NCBI RefSeq assembly: GCF_001040945.1
Contig: NZ_CP011930.1
Location: 5,360,270 to 5,424,269 of the forward strand
Length of the DNA: 64,000 bases
Direction: 5' to 3'
Origin: Herbaspirillum seropedicae
GTDB lineage: Bacteria > Pseudomonadota > Gammaproteobacteria > Burkholderiales > Burkholderiaceae_D
The stretch's first letter is position 1; every line of letters starts with the position of its first letter. The notes beneath the pieces were generated by a model that saw only the letters and a list, made by a program, of their open reading frames with translations, had not been told where the DNA came from and did not search any database. Of this stretch, positions 1 to 9,688 are shown piece by piece. A program made the position numbers and the translations under genes.

Positions 1-453
1 GATCAGCACCGCGCAGGGGGTGGCGCCGGCGGCGCGGATCATGTCCACCGACTCGCGCACCGAGGTGCCAGCCGAGATCACGTCGTCGATGATGACGACC
101 TTGCCCTGCAGCTTGGCGCCGACGATGGTGCCGCCTTCGCCATGGTCCTTGGCTTCCTTGCGATTGAAGGCGAAGGGGACGTTGCGGCCCATGCCGGCCA
201 GCGCCACGGCGGTGGCCGAGGCCAGGGTGATGCCCTTGTAGGCGGGGCCGAACAGCATGTCATATTCGACGCCCGAATCCTGCAGGGTCTGGGCGTAGAA
301 GCGGGCCACCTGGGCCAGCGTTGCGCCTTCGCTGAAGAGGCCGGCGTTGAAGAAGTAAGGCGAGGTACGGCCTGCCTTGGTGACGAATTCGCCAAAGCGC
401 AGCACGCCGGCCGATACCGCGAATTCGATGAATTCCTGTCTCAAGTTGCTCAC
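1..453 (-). CDS. pyrE: Orotate phosphoribosyltransferase, C-terminus cut by window edge
   Basis: PyrE joins orotate to PRPP to give OMP, the fifth step of de novo pyrimidine synthesis, in the cytoplasm. The visible 151 codons read through the characteristic N-terminal half ([13 protein letters not shown] near residue 30, FGPAYKGI near 68) and the PRPP-binding loop [13 protein letters not shown] at residues 119-131. The family is about 213 residues, so roughly 60 are missing beyond the left edge. I chose the GTG at 451-453 because it gives the family N-terminus [12 protein letters not shown]; an ATG a few bases upstream is in another frame. It is divergent from the exonuclease III gene. Confidence 0.95.
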   Translation of the reverse strand, partial: MSNLRQEFIEFAVSAGVLRFGEFVTKAGRTSPYFFNAGLFSEGATLAQVARFYAQTLQDSGVEYDMLFGPAYKGITLASATAVALAGMGRNVPFAFNRKEAKDHGEGGTIVGAKLQGKVVIIDDVISAGTSVRESVDMIRAAGATPCAVLI

Positions 454-627
454 AATGCATTTCCCGGGAAGAGTCAAAACGGAAGGCGCGGACCACAGCT
501 GCTTGCCGGAGGGCAAGGCAGCGCGGCGGCAAAGCCTTCATCAGGCCGCCATTTTAAATGATTCACCCTATCGGTTATGCTACCGGCCTTATTGAACAAT
601 CTTCCGCAGCAAGCAAACAGGACCGCC

Positions 628-1404
628 ATGCCCAAAATCGTCTCCGCCAACCTCAACGGAATCCGCTCGGCCGCCAAGAAGGGCTTCTTCGAATGGCTGC
701 AAAAGGAAGCGCCGGACTTCGTCTGCGTGCAGGAACTGAAGGCCCAGGCGGCCGACATGACCGAGCAATTCCTGGCCCCGGCCGGCTATGTCGGCCATTT
801 CCACTATGCCCAGAAGAAGGGTTACTCAGGCGTGGGCGTCTACAGCCGCCGCCAGCCGGATTCGGTGCGCATCGGCTTTGGCAATACCGAATTCGATGAC
901 GAAGGTCGCTATGTCGAATGCGACTACGGCGACCTGACCGTGATCTCGCTCTATGCGCCCTCGGGTTCCTCCAGCGAGGAACGCCAGGAAGCCAAGTTCC
1001 GCTTCATGGAAGCCTTCCTGCCGCACCTGATGGAACTGGAAAAGAGCGGCCGCGAAGTGGTCATCTGCGGCGACTGGAATATCGCCCACAAGGAAATCGA
1101 CCTGAAGAACTGGAAGAGCAACCAGAAGAATTCGGGCTTCTTGCCGGAAGAACGCGCCTGGATGACGCGCATCTTCGACCAGCTGGGCCTGGTGGACGTG
1201 TACCGCCGCCTGCATCCCGAGACCACCGGCGAGGCCTACACCTGGTGGAGCAATCGCGGCCAGGCCTGGGCCAACAACGTGGGGTGGCGTATCGATTACC
1301 ACGTCTCCACGCCGGGCATTGCGGCCAAGGCGGTGAGTGCGGCGATCTACAAAGAGCAGCGCTTCTCGGATCATGCGCCGTTGACGGTGGTGTACAGCGA
1401 CTGA
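628..1404 (+). CDS. xthA: Exodeoxyribonuclease III (AP endonuclease, ExoA/XthA family)
   Basis: This 258-residue protein belongs to the EEP nuclease superfamily. It cleaves DNA at abasic sites and degrades 3' ends during base excision repair. Active-site signatures are visible: N7 in SANLNGIRSA, the metal ligand E34 in VQELK, GDWNIAHKEIDL in the middle, and the C-terminal FSDHAPL with the catalytic Asp-His pair. The ATG at 628 is preceded by AGGA with suitable spacing, and starting there gives the canonical MPKIVSANLNG opening. It stands alone, divergent from pyrE, and is followed by a dispersed repeat. Confidence 0.95.
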   Translation: MPKIVSANLNGIRSAAKKGFFEWLQKEAPDFVCVQELKAQAADMTEQFLAPAGYVGHFHYAQKKGYSGVGVYSRRQPDSVRIGFGNTEFDDEGRYVECDYGDLTVISLYAPSGSSSEERQEAKFRFMEAFLPHLMELEKSGREVVICGDWNIAHKEIDLKNWKSNQKNSGFLPEERAWMTRIFDQLGLVDVYRRLHPETTGEAYTWWSNRGQAWANNVGWRIDYHVSTPGIAAKAVSAAIYKEQRFSDHAPLTVVYSD

Positions 1405-1451
1405 CCAAGCACTGACAAAGCGCCTACCATCCGTTAGGACTGACCTACCCA

Positions 1452-1578
1452 CCGTTCGGGCTGAGTAGCGGCGCAGCCGCGTATCGAAGACGCGCCGAAT
1501 TGTGATCGACGGAGCGCCCCTTCGACAGGCTCAGGACTGGCTTCGATACGGCCCTGCGGGCCTACTCAGTCCGAACGG
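1452..1578. repeat. Dispersed REP-like palindromic repeat, copy A
   Basis: Two inverted units lie here. The first (about 1452-1497) reads CCGTTCGGGCTGAGTAG ... GTATCGAAG. The second (about 1539-1578) is its reverse, CTTCGATACG ... CTACTCAGTCCGAACGG. Each unit has a small internal hairpin around GCGGCGCAGCCGC. A related motif, CCCTTCGACAGGCTCAGGAC, lies between them. Near-identical pairs occur at 44853-44966 and 49437-49541. All three are intergenic. Confidence 0.85.
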
Positions 1579-1599
1579 GAAGCAGGTGAAAATCGTTCG

Positions 1600-1641
1600 A
1601 AAAAAAACCAAAGCCCTCGCACCGTGAAGTGCGAGGGCTTT
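1600..1641 (-). terminator. Rho-independent terminator of topB
   Basis: A 13-bp perfect stem (1610-1622 with 1629-1641, loop of six) is followed on the minus strand by GG and a run of eight T. It lies directly after the topB stop codon. Confidence 0.9.
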
Positions 1642-1663
1642 GTCGTTTCCGGCCGGCCGACAA

Positions 1664-4342
1664 TCAGGCGTCGGGAGCGGCCGCCTTCTTCGGCGTCGCC
1701 TTGCGCAACGCCGGCTTCTTGGCCGCTGCCGCCTTGGCCTTGGTGGCGGTGGTCTTGGCAGCCGTCTTGGTCGCCGTCTTCTTGGCGGCCGGCTTGGCTA
1801 CCGCCTCATCGGCACCATCATCGGCATCGGCCGCAGCGGCCTTGCCCTTGGCGGGCGCCTTGGCCTTGCGTTCCTCGAACTCGAAGCTGATCTTGCCATC
1901 CTTGCCACGCACCAGGAAGGCCTTGAAAGGCCGGCGGGTACGTTGCGAGATGAAGCCCGGCAGCAGGTCGGTCTTGCCATCGTTCAAGAGCTTGGCCATC
2001 TGCTCCGGTAGGATTTCCTGCTGCAGGATGATGCGGCTGCTGCGGAAGTCACAGGCCTTGGGCTTGGCCACGGTCTTCTCGCAGACATAGGCCAGGCCCA
2101 TCTCGTAGACGCCGCTGCCGCACTTGGGGCAGGCGCCCAGCGGCGTCTGCTCGCTGAAGTCCACCGGCTCGCCGCCCTCGCCCTCGGCCTGGTCCTGGCC
2201 GAAGTCGAATTCCAGCTTGAAGTTTTTGATCTCTTCGTCGCGCGAAATCTTCAGGATGGCCGCGAACGGTCGGCCCATCTTGGAGCGGAAGCCCTGCAAC
2301 GGACCGATGGTGCGGTTCTGCAGCAGTTCTTCCACTTCGGCGATCTCGAACTGACGACCACCGGGCACCTTGCTCATCGAGAATTCGCACTTGGTGCAGG
2401 CGAAGCGACGGTAGTTTTCCTTCACCACGCCGCCGCAGTTGGGGCAAGGCGTCTTCAGCGTCGCGTAGTCGCCGGGGATGGTGTCGTTGTCGTATTCCTT
2501 GGCGCGCTTGACGATGATCTGGGTCATCTGCGCGATCTCGCGCATGAACTCGTCACGGCTGATCTTGCCGCGCTCCATCTGCGCCAGCTTGTGTTCCCAC
2601 TCGCCGGTCAGCTCGGGTTCGGTCAGTTCGTCCACGCCCAGGCCGTGCAGCAGCGTCATCAGCTGGAAGGCCTTGGCGGTGGGCATCATCTCGCGGCCTT
2701 CGCGGATCAGGTACTTTTCGTTCAGCAGGCCTTCGATGATGGCCGCACGCGTGGCTGGCGTGCCCAGGCCCTTGCCGGCCATGGCTTCGCGCAGTTCATC
2801 GGAGTCCACCAGCTTGCCCGCGCCTTCCATGGCCGACAGCAGCGTGGCTTCGGTGTAGCGGGCGGGCGGCTTGGTGACCAGGCCGTTGGCGGTGACCTTG
2901 TCGGTCTTGACCTTCTCGCCAGGGGCCACGGCCACCAGGTTGCCACCGCCTTCCTTGTCCTTGTCGTCTTCCTCGACCTGCTTGCCGTAGATGGCCAGCC
3001 AGCCAGGGTTGATCATCACTTTACCTTCGCTCTTGAACTGGTGGCCCGACACTTCCGTGTAGCGGGTGGTCACCTGGAACTCGGCCGGCGGGAAGAACAC
3101 GGCCATGAAGCGGCGCGTCACCAGATCGTAGAGCTTCTGCTCCGGCTCTGACAGGTTCTTGGGCACCTGGGTGGTCGGGATGATGGCGAAGTGGTCGCTG
3201 ATCTTGGTGTTGTCGAAGATGCGCTTGTTGGGCTTGACCCAGCCTTGCTTGAGGATCTGCTTGGAGAACTGGTGGTAGTTGTTGTTCTCCGCCAGCGCCT
3301 CCATGGTGTCCTTGACCGTGTTGATGTAGTCCTCGGGCAGGTGGCGCGAGTCGGTACGCGGATAGGTCAGCACTTTGTGCTTTTCATACAGCGCCTGGGC
3401 CAGGCCCAGGGTGTTCTTGGCCGAGAAGCCGAAGCGCGAGTTGGCCTCGCGCTGCAGGCTGGTCAGGTCGAACAGGCCCGGCGACATCTGCGTGGTCGGC
3501 TTGGATTCCTCGGTGACATTGCCCGGCTTGTCGCGGCAGGCGGCCACGATGGAGTCCGCTGCGGCTTTGCTCCACAGGCGCTCGGGGCGCTTCTCGGGAT
3601 CGGCCTCGTCCTTCTTGTGCCCCTTGTCCAGCCAGCGGCCCTTGTAGATGCCAGCGGCGCAGACGAACTCGGCGTGCACTTCCCAGTAATCGCGCGGGAC
3701 GAACTTCTTGATCTTCTCTTCGCGCTCGACCACGATGGACAGGGTCGGCGTCTGCACGCGGCCCACGGTGGTGAGGTAGAAGCCGCCTTCCTTGGAATTG
3801 AAGGCGGTCATGGCGCGGGTGCCGTTGATGCCGATGAGCCAGTCGGCCTCGCTGCGGCAGCGCGCGGCATTGGCCAGCGGCAGCATTTCCTCGTCGTCAC
3901 GCAGATGGGCGAAGCCCTCGCGGATGGCGCCAGGGGTCATCGATTGCAGCCACAGGCGCTTCACCGGCTGCTTGGCCTTGGTGTATTGCGCAATGAGGCG
4001 GAAGATCAGTTCACCTTCGCGGCCCGCGTCACATGCATTGATGAGGGTGGTCACATCCTTGCGCTTGATCAGCTTGGAGAGCACCTTCAGGCGCGACTCG
4101 GTCTTGGCGATCGGGTTCAGCGCAAAGTGCGGCGGGATCATGGGCAGGTGGGTGAAGCTCCACTTGCCGCGCTTGACGTCGTATTCCTCGGGGACTGCGA
4201 TTTCCAGCAGGTGGCCGACGGCCGATGACAGGATGTACTGATCGGATTCGAAATACTCATCGTGCTTGGTGAAGCCGCCGAGCGTCTTCGCGATGTCGTT
4301 CGCGACAGAGGGCTTCTCGGCAATGATGAGGGTCTTGCTCAT
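1664..4342 (-). CDS. topB: DNA topoisomerase III with basic C-terminal tail
   Basis: This type IA topoisomerase relaxes and decatenates DNA through a 5'-phosphotyrosine intermediate. The 892-residue protein has the Toprim start (TLIIAEKPSVAND, then DAGREGE at 105-111), the catalytic tyrosine Y327 in LTYPRTDS, and two four-cysteine zinc motifs in the C-terminal third (CPNC...CTKC and CPKCG...). The last 65 or so residues are a low-complexity Lys/Ala/Thr tail resembling histone H1-like proteins, beyond the usual E. coli TopB length. The ATG at 4342 is chosen because the family begins MxKTLIIAEKPS. It is downstream of smg on the same strand, but a terminator-like hairpin separates them. Confidence 0.95.
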   Translation of the reverse strand: MSKTLIIAEKPSVANDIAKTLGGFTKHDEYFESDQYILSSAVGHLLEIAVPEEYDVKRGKWSFTHLPMIPPHFALNPIAKTESRLKVLSKLIKRKDVTTLINACDAGREGELIFRLIAQYTKAKQPVKRLWLQSMTPGAIREGFAHLRDDEEMLPLANAARCRSEADWLIGINGTRAMTAFNSKEGGFYLTTVGRVQTPTLSIVVEREEKIKKFVPRDYWEVHAEFVCAAGIYKGRWLDKGHKKDEADPEKRPERLWSKAAADSIVAACRDKPGNVTEESKPTTQMSPGLFDLTSLQREANSRFGFSAKNTLGLAQALYEKHKVLTYPRTDSRHLPEDYINTVKDTMEALAENNNYHQFSKQILKQGWVKPNKRIFDNTKISDHFAIIPTTQVPKNLSEPEQKLYDLVTRRFMAVFFPPAEFQVTTRYTEVSGHQFKSEGKVMINPGWLAIYGKQVEEDDKDKEGGGNLVAVAPGEKVKTDKVTANGLVTKPPARYTEATLLSAMEGAGKLVDSDELREAMAGKGLGTPATRAAIIEGLLNEKYLIREGREMMPTAKAFQLMTLLHGLGVDELTEPELTGEWEHKLAQMERGKISRDEFMREIAQMTQIIVKRAKEYDNDTIPGDYATLKTPCPNCGGVVKENYRRFACTKCEFSMSKVPGGRQFEIAEVEELLQNRTIGPLQGFRSKMGRPFAAILKISRDEEIKNFKLEFDFGQDQAEGEGGEPVDFSEQTPLGACPKCGSGVYEMGLAYVCEKTVAKPKACDFRSSRIILQQEILPEQMAKLLNDGKTDLLPGFISQRTRRPFKAFLVRGKDGKISFEFEERKAKAPAKGKAAAADADDGADEAVAKPAAKKTATKTAAKTTATKAKAAAAKKPALRKATPKKAAAPDA

Positions 4343-4542
4343 AAGTATGGGTCTCGATGTAGAGAGGTCGGTTGCTGGCTTGTTGCGGGGCCGGTCTGGC
4401 CCAGTTGGGGCCGGGATCTCCCGAAACAACCATGTCATCCTGGCAAGGGCGGCACATCTGCCGGCGCTTCATTGCCTGTGGACAACGGAATTTTTATATA
4501 GTAGCCAATAACGGCCCAATGCGGGGCAATGATAAGCGTGAT

Positions 4543-4575
4543 GCAAATGAAACGGCAAGCACAAGGCTTGCCGTT
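4543..4575 (-). terminator. Probable terminator of smg
   Basis: A 10-bp perfect stem (4551-4560 with 4566-4575, loop ACAAG) is followed on the minus strand by TTTCATTT. It lies about 75 bp after smg, within the 308-bp gap before topB. No gene was seen in that gap; the topB promoter presumably lies between this hairpin and 4342. Confidence 0.65.
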
Positions 4576-4650
4576 GCTGTGTTTCAGACCATTTGCAACT
4601 CTGCGGGAACGCCCCGTCCTGGTGCAGACGCGCCAGCTCCCCAGGGGAAT

Positions 4651-5127
4651 TCAGTGCAGCAGGCGCGGTTCGGCGTCTTCCTCGTCGAGGAACAGCTCCT
4701 CGAACATCAGCCCATCCGGCTCCTTGCCCTGGCTCCACAACACCATGAGCACGATCACCTTGAGCTTTTCCAGTCCCACCGGTGCTTCGCCAGCGGCCAG
4801 CGCGCGCTCGATGACGATCTCGCGCTGGATCGGGTCGAGCATCTTGGCCGATTCGAGGAACTGGATGAAACCGATGGCTTCCACCCCCAGCACATCGCTT
4901 TCCTGGCGCGCATAGATGCGGGTACCGAAGGAAAAGGCGGTCTGGCGGGGATAGTTGTCGGCGAATTCGTGGTTGGCGACCTCGAGATCGGTCAGCCATC
5001 CGAGTGCCTGGGAGATTTCATCTTCTTCGAAACCGATCGCGGACAACTTCTTGACCAAGGCCTCCGGTTCGGGGCAGGCATCAGGGCGATAGTAGGTTTC
5101 GTACAGGTAAACGAGGACATCAAACAT
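4651..5127 (-). CDS. smg: Smg family protein (DUF494)
   Basis: This 158-residue cytoplasmic protein opens [21 protein letters not shown] and ends with an acidic [17 protein letters not shown]. That is typical of the Smg/DUF494 family, commonly encoded next to dprA in beta- and gammaproteobacteria. Its molecular role is not established. It lies 87 bp downstream of dprA on the same strand, probably in one transcript. The ATG at 5127 gives the full family N-terminus. Confidence 0.9.
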   Translation of the reverse strand: MFDVLVYLYETYYRPDACPEPEALVKKLSAIGFEEDEISQALGWLTDLEVANHEFADNYPRQTAFSFGTRIYARQESDVLGVEAIGFIQFLESAKMLDPIQREIVIERALAAGEAPVGLEKLKVIVLMVLWSQGKEPDGLMFEELFLDEEDAEPRLLH

Positions 5128-5214
5128 GTTCGTACTCTATCGCGAAGGTTATGAATGTACAAGTCAGCCAAGGTCAGTATGGCAGCAATTGGCCGGCGAC
5201 GGCTACTAATTTCT

Positions 5215-6351
5215 TCACTCCAACCTGCGGTAAAGCGCACCTGGCAACAACTCGATGCGCCCCGCCAGCTCCAGCGTGAGCAACAAGCCTGCCAGGACCG
5301 CCGCTTCCAGCCCACAGCGGGCGGCCAGGGTGTCGATATCGACCGGATCATGCGCCATTGCCTGCATGACAAGGGAAGTCATCGCATCGTCGTCGACCTG
5401 GCTCTGCGGTGAGGGATGGGCCACCCGGACAGCTTGCCGTGATGGCAACTCATCGAGCATGTCCTGCGTCGTCTCCACCAGCTTGGCCCCCTGGCGGATC
5501 AGCTGGTGGCAGCCCTTGGCCAGCGGCGCATGGATGGAACCGGGAATGGCGAAGACATCGCGCCCCTGCTCGGCGGCCATGCGGGCGGTGATCAGCGAGC
5601 CCGACTGCGCCGCCGCCTCCACCACCAGCACCGCGCGCGCCAGTCCCGAGATGAGACGGTTGCGGCGCGGGAAGTTGGATGCCAGCGGCGGCGTACCCAG
5701 GGGATATTCACTGACGATGCAGCCGGCAGCGGCGATGCGCGCTGCCAACGCCTCATGGCGGCGTGGATAGACGATGTCGATACCGGTACCGATCACGGCC
5801 ACGGTCGATCCCGGACCATCGAGCCCACCCTCGTGCGCGGCGGCATCGATGCCCAGGGCCAGTCCGGAGACGATGCTCAGGCCGGCGCGGGAAAGCTCGC
5901 GCGAGAAACGGCTGGCATGCGCGATCCCCTGCGCGGTGGCGTTGCGGCTGCCCACCACGGCCACCGCCTCGGCGCCGAGCCAGGCGGGGTCGCCGCGCAG
6001 GTAGAGCAACAACGGTGGATCGGCGATGTCCAGCAGGGCCGGCGGATAGCGGGAGTCCGCCAGGGTGAGGATGGCATGGCCGGGCTGCTGCAGCCAGGCC
6101 AGCGTCGCTGCGATCTGCGCGCGCACGGCCGGCGTGGGAGCGCGCAGCAGGCGCGCGGCCAGGGCCGGCGACACCACGGCCGCCAGGGCGCTGGCATCAG
6201 CCTGCCAGAGCTGGCCCGGCAAGCCGAAGGCCGCCAGCAGGCGGCGCGCCGTGGCTGGGCCCACGCCCTCGGCCAGGGACAGACGCAGCCACCAGGCCAG
6301 GTCGGCAGGATCATCATCAGGAAAGTCAGGCAAGGCAGTCGAAGTTGGCAT
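5215..6351 (-). CDS. dprA: DNA-processing protein DprA (Smf)
   Basis: DprA binds incoming single-stranded DNA during transformation and loads RecA; it is also widespread in species not known to be competent. The 378-residue product has an N-terminal SAM/HhH-like region ([16 protein letters not shown]), the Rossmann-like DNA-binding core ([49 protein letters not shown]) and a C-terminal winged-helix segment ([12 protein letters not shown]...). The ATG at 6351 is preferred; an in-frame GTG at 6399 would add 16 residues with no clear ribosome site. It is divergent from def and followed by smg. Confidence 0.93.
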   Translation of the reverse strand: MPTSTALPDFPDDDPADLAWWLRLSLAEGVGPATARRLLAAFGLPGQLWQADASALAAVVSPALAARLLRAPTPAVRAQIAATLAWLQQPGHAILTLADSRYPPALLDIADPPLLLYLRGDPAWLGAEAVAVVGSRNATAQGIAHASRFSRELSRAGLSIVSGLALGIDAAAHEGGLDGPGSTVAVIGTGIDIVYPRRHEALAARIAAAGCIVSEYPLGTPPLASNFPRRNRLISGLARAVLVVEAAAQSGSLITARMAAEQGRDVFAIPGSIHAPLAKGCHQLIRQGAKLVETTQDMLDELPSRQAVRVAHPSPQSQVDDDAMTSLVMQAMAHDPVDIDTLAARCGLEAAVLAGLLLTLELAGRIELLPGALYRRLE

Positions 6352-6609
6352 GGTGGCAATGCCGCGCACCCCGAGGCGTTCTGCGGCGCTGTGATACACT
6401 TTTTCAGCTTGATCGGGAGATCAACCTGTGGCCGCAAGGCATTCCCGGCGGACCAGACCACGATTGTGCCGCGGTCGCGCTTGAAGCCGTACAGGCTGGC
6501 CACATCTAAAACACATTCCCGACACGAATCCTCCGGCGTCTCGCAAAATGACGAGGCCCGGTCCTCCTGCTCCACCCAGAACGATTGCAAGATTTCCGAG
6601 AACCAGCGT

Positions 6610-7128
6610 ATGGCCCTGCTCAACATCCTCCGTTACCCCGATCCGCGCCTGCACAAGATCGCCGCCCCCGTGACCGTCTTCGACGAGCGCATCAAGAAGC
6701 TGGTGGCCGACATGGCCGAGACCATGTACGCCGCGCCCGGCGTGGGCCTGGCCGCGACCCAGGTGGACGTGCATGAGCAGGTGGTGGTCATCGACGTCTC
6801 CGACGATGGCAAGAACCTGCAGGTCTTCATCAACCCCGAGATCGTCTGGGCCAGCGAAGACAAGCGCGTCTATGACGAAGGCTGCCTGTCGGTGCCCGGC
6901 ATCTACGATGGCGTGGAACGCCCGGCCCGCGTGAAGGTGCGCGCCTTCGACGCCGACGGCAAGGCCTTCGAGGTCGATGCCGATGAACTGCTGGCCGTGT
7001 GCATCCAGCACGAGATGGATCACCTCAAGGGCAAGGTCTTCGTCGAATACCTCTCGCCGTTGAAGCGCAACCGCATCAAGACCAAGCTGCAGAAGGAAGA
7101 GCGCGAGCTGAAGAAGAAGGCGGGCTAA
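6610..7128 (+). CDS. def: Peptide deformylase
   Basis: Def removes the formyl group from the N-terminal methionine of nascent proteins. All three metal-site motifs are present in the 172-residue protein: GVGLAATQ (44-51), EGCLSVP (90-96, metal-binding Cys) and HEMDH (134-138). The ATG at 6610 gives the usual short N-terminus [14 protein letters not shown]. The open frame runs much further upstream but encodes nothing family-like. fmt, its usual partner, is not adjacent: a strong terminator follows at once. Confidence 0.96.
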   Translation: MALLNILRYPDPRLHKIAAPVTVFDERIKKLVADMAETMYAAPGVGLAATQVDVHEQVVVIDVSDDGKNLQVFINPEIVWASEDKRVYDEGCLSVPGIYDGVERPARVKVRAFDADGKAFEVDADELLAVCIQHEMDHLKGKVFVEYLSPLKRNRIKTKLQKEERELKKKAG

Positions 7129-7164
7129 GCCCCGGCCTGCCAGCCCAGCGAGATGCACCGGCGC

Positions 7165-7200
7165 AAACGCCGGCCAGGTGGATGCCTGGCCGGCGTTTTT
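7165..7200 (+). terminator. Rho-independent terminator of def
   Basis: A 14-bp perfect stem (7165-7178 with 7185-7198, loop TGGATG) ends in a T-run, 37 bp after the def stop. Confidence 0.9.
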
Positions 7201-7238
7201 CATGGGCTCCTCGGTCCCAGTGCGCCAGCGCGCCCCCG

Positions 7239-8012
7239 CTACAGCCGGCGCAGCAAGGCCAGCACCGACTGCGCCGCCAGCGATGACGTCCTCGGATTGG
7301 AGGAAGGCATGGCGTCCATGGAAAAGCGCAAGCGTCCGCTGTCGGCCTGCACCTCAACCTCATGCCGGTTGGTGCGTGCATGCGGATCGAGCCACAACTC
7401 CACCATGGTGCGGTGCGCGCCCGCGCCCGCCAGCGCCAGCGCCGCCGCCACGTTCAGGTTGTCGGGAAAGAGCTCGAGGGCCTGGGCCGCCGTCCCACCA
7501 AAGACCTGGGTCGGCCCGGTGAGCGATTGCAGATCGATGCCCAGCTGCGTCAAGCCGGGGGCGCCCCGCAGCGCCGCCGCCGGCTTGGTGCTCACCAGGC
7601 GCACCGTATCGATATGCCCCTCGGCCATGGCGGCCACGGCATCGAGCCCGCCGAGCGCACCGCTGGGGATGTGGATTTGCGAACGATATCTCTGCCACAG
7701 CAACGCCAGCGCCGGCGAAGACACAAAGCCCCCCGCACTCATCGCCACCAGCTGCCGGCCCGATTCCAGGACGGGATCGGCTATCTCGCGCAACACATGA
7801 GCACCAGCGCACTCGACCACGACGTCGCCGTAATCGGCAAGCGAAGCCAGCGCGACACAGGCCGGAGGATGCGCCAGCATGCGCAGGCGCTCAGCTGCTG
7901 CATCCGGATCACGCACGGCGACCGCTGAGAGCGTGATCCCCGGCATCCCTTTATCGATGGCATGGGCAACAGCCCAGCCAATGGCGCCCAGACCTGCAAT
8001 GGCGACGTTCAT
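7239..8012 (-). CDS. nadX: Probable L-aspartate dehydrogenase
   Basis: The 257-residue protein has an N-terminal Rossmann fold (MNVAIAGLGAIGWAVA). It also has family blocks VVVECAGAHVLRE, VAMSAGGFVSSPALALL, IPSGALGGLDAV and FPDNLNVAAALALAGAG, which identify the NAD(P)-dependent aspartate dehydrogenase family. Members oxidise L-aspartate to iminoaspartate/oxaloacetate and can feed quinolinate (NAD) synthesis or aspartate catabolism. No nadA or nadC is nearby, so a catabolic role is equally likely. It is divergent from a LysR regulator 134 bp away, which probably controls it. Confidence 0.85.
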   Translation of the reverse strand: MNVAIAGLGAIGWAVAHAIDKGMPGITLSAVAVRDPDAAAERLRMLAHPPACVALASLADYGDVVVECAGAHVLREIADPVLESGRQLVAMSAGGFVSSPALALLWQRYRSQIHIPSGALGGLDAVAAMAEGHIDTVRLVSTKPAAALRGAPGLTQLGIDLQSLTGPTQVFGGTAAQALELFPDNLNVAAALALAGAGAHRTMVELWLDPHARTNRHEVEVQADSGRLRFSMDAMPSSNPRTSSLAAQSVLALLRRL

Positions 8013-8146
8013 CCTGGTCTCCCTGGTAATCAGATCCGCAAAGTCTAGGGAGCCTGGCCGGCGCTGACAAATGACTATAATGGCACACGCATTCCTTCAA
8101 CTCATGCATGCGCTGATGGCAATGCCCCACCATTCTTCCTCCCACC

Positions 8147-9091
8147 ATGAACAAGCTCCCTCCCCTGACCGCCTTGCGCGCCTTCGAGGCCACCGCACGA
8201 CTGCTCTCCTTCACCGCCGCTGCCGACGAACTGCATGTGACCCAGAGCGCGGTCAGCCGCCAGGTGCGCATTCTGGAGGCGCATCTGGAGCAGAAACTGT
8301 TTGTCCGGCTGACCCGACGCATCGAGCTCACCCGAGCGGGAGCGGCGTACTTCCAGCAGATACGCCAGGCCTTCGAGCGCATCTGCGCAGCGGGCGAGCA
8401 GCTCCATGCGCGGCGGCAGCGCCACACACTGACGATAGGCGTGCTGCCCGGCCTGGCCTCGTTATGGCTGGTGCCACGGCTGGAGCTGTTCTGGCGCGAG
8501 AACAAGGAGATCGATGTGCGCATCGTCGTGGCCACCGGCGCGGCGGACTTTGGCCGCACGACGATGGATATGTCGATACAGGTGGGCAATCTTCCCGGCA
8601 CGACCAGTCAGGGTCTGCCGCTGAAGAAGCGCATGGCCGTAGACTGGCACGACCTGCGCGCCGACCTGCTGTTTCCGGACGCCCTGGTCGCGCTCTGCCA
8701 TCCACGCCTGTGGCGGCAGCATCCGGTCAGGAGCGTGGCCGACCTCAGCCAGCACCGGCTGATCCATACCGCCATCCGTCCCGATGCATGGGCGCACTGG
8801 CTGCAGCAGCACGGCAGCCGCCTCGGCGCCCGACAGGCCGGCATGGAATGCAGTCAGTATCCGGTGGCGCTGCAGGCCGCGATGAATGGCGAAGGCATTG
8901 CGCTGGTGCCGTCGGTGCTGGCGGAGAGTTTCGATCCCCAACACCGCCTGCGCCGGCTCTTCGGCGGCCCCACCCCCAGCGCGGGGCAATACTACCTGCT
9001 CACGCCAGGCGATCGTTATGACGATAGCGCGGTGCGGCGCTTCAGGCAGTGGCTGCTGATGCAGGCGCAAGCCATGGGTTCAACGGGGTGA
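8147..9091 (+). CDS. LysR-family transcriptional regulator (GcvA-like)
   Basis: The 314-residue regulator has an N-terminal winged helix-turn-helix (PPLTALRAFEATARLLSFTAAA, then VTQSAVSRQVRILE at about 35-50) and a periplasmic-binding-protein-like effector domain from about residue 90. The opening LTALRAFEA and overall form resemble the GcvA branch. By divergent arrangement its likely target is the aspartate dehydrogenase gene. A TATAAT at 8076-8081 in the shared gap could be its -10. The effector is unknown. Confidence 0.9.
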   Translation: MNKLPPLTALRAFEATARLLSFTAAADELHVTQSAVSRQVRILEAHLEQKLFVRLTRRIELTRAGAAYFQQIRQAFERICAAGEQLHARRQRHTLTIGVLPGLASLWLVPRLELFWRENKEIDVRIVVATGAADFGRTTMDMSIQVGNLPGTTSQGLPLKKRMAVDWHDLRADLLFPDALVALCHPRLWRQHPVRSVADLSQHRLIHTAIRPDAWAHWLQQHGSRLGARQAGMECSQYPVALQAAMNGEGIALVPSVLAESFDPQHRLRRLFGGPTPSAGQYYLLTPGDRYDDSAVRRFRQWLLMQAQAMGSTG

Positions 9092-9190
9092 AAAGGCTGC
9101 GGTACAATCGCCGCAACCTCATCGGCGAAGCCGCCGTCGGGCCTGCAACGAAATGCAGACAGCTTAAGTTTCCGGAACGAAAGCCACATC

Positions 9191-9688
9191 ATGGAAGATG
9201 CATTCAGAGCGACGGTCTACTTCAATGGTGACCTGTACCAAATCATAACGATGGCGCAAGGTATGCTCGATTTTGCCGACCCCGACCTCTCCCCTCAGAT
9301 ATTGATGCCAACGACCACCGATGCCGAGCTCGGCGGCGCCCTGCGACTGGCCTTGTCCAAGAGCAGACAGGTCACGGTGCCTGAATTTCAGGAAATTCTC
9401 AAATCAGGCATCGTGCAAAAAAATGCCAAGGAACGGCAAGCATTGATCATGCAGCGACATGGCTACAAGAATCGCAAGGCCATGATGAGAAAGATGGCGT
9501 GCTGCTGGATTACGGCAGACAAGGCCAAAATCGAGATCAAACCCACGCACCACAAGAATATCGATGGCTATTCCGGCATCAGCAATGATGGCCCGGAGAT
9601 CATCTTTATCAGCACCAACAGCGGCGATGCAGAACTCGGCGCTGCGTTGAAGGAAGGTTTCTCTCGTTGCACCAGTGCGGTACCGTGA
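9191..9688 (+). CDS. CdiI-like immunity protein (DUF1436 family), orphan
   Basis: The 165-residue soluble protein matches the DUF1436/CdiI immunity family as I recall it: the opening ATVYFNGDLYQIITMAQGML, then FADPDLSPQ, and a C-terminal half with CCWI, IKPTHHK and a closing ALKEGFSRCTS. Such proteins neutralise a cognate contact-dependent inhibition toxin (CdiA C-terminal domain). No cdiA, cdiB or toxin fragment is nearby. The gene is visibly less GC-rich than its neighbours, suggesting transfer. A possible -10 (TACAAT, 9103-9108) lies upstream. Family assignment is from memory of sequence signatures. Confidence 0.75.
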   Translation: MEDAFRATVYFNGDLYQIITMAQGMLDFADPDLSPQILMPTTTDAELGGALRLALSKSRQVTVPEFQEILKSGIVQKNAKERQALIMQRHGYKNRKAMMRKMACCWITADKAKIEIKPTHHKNIDGYSGISNDGPEIIFISTNSGDAELGAALKEGFSRCTSAVP

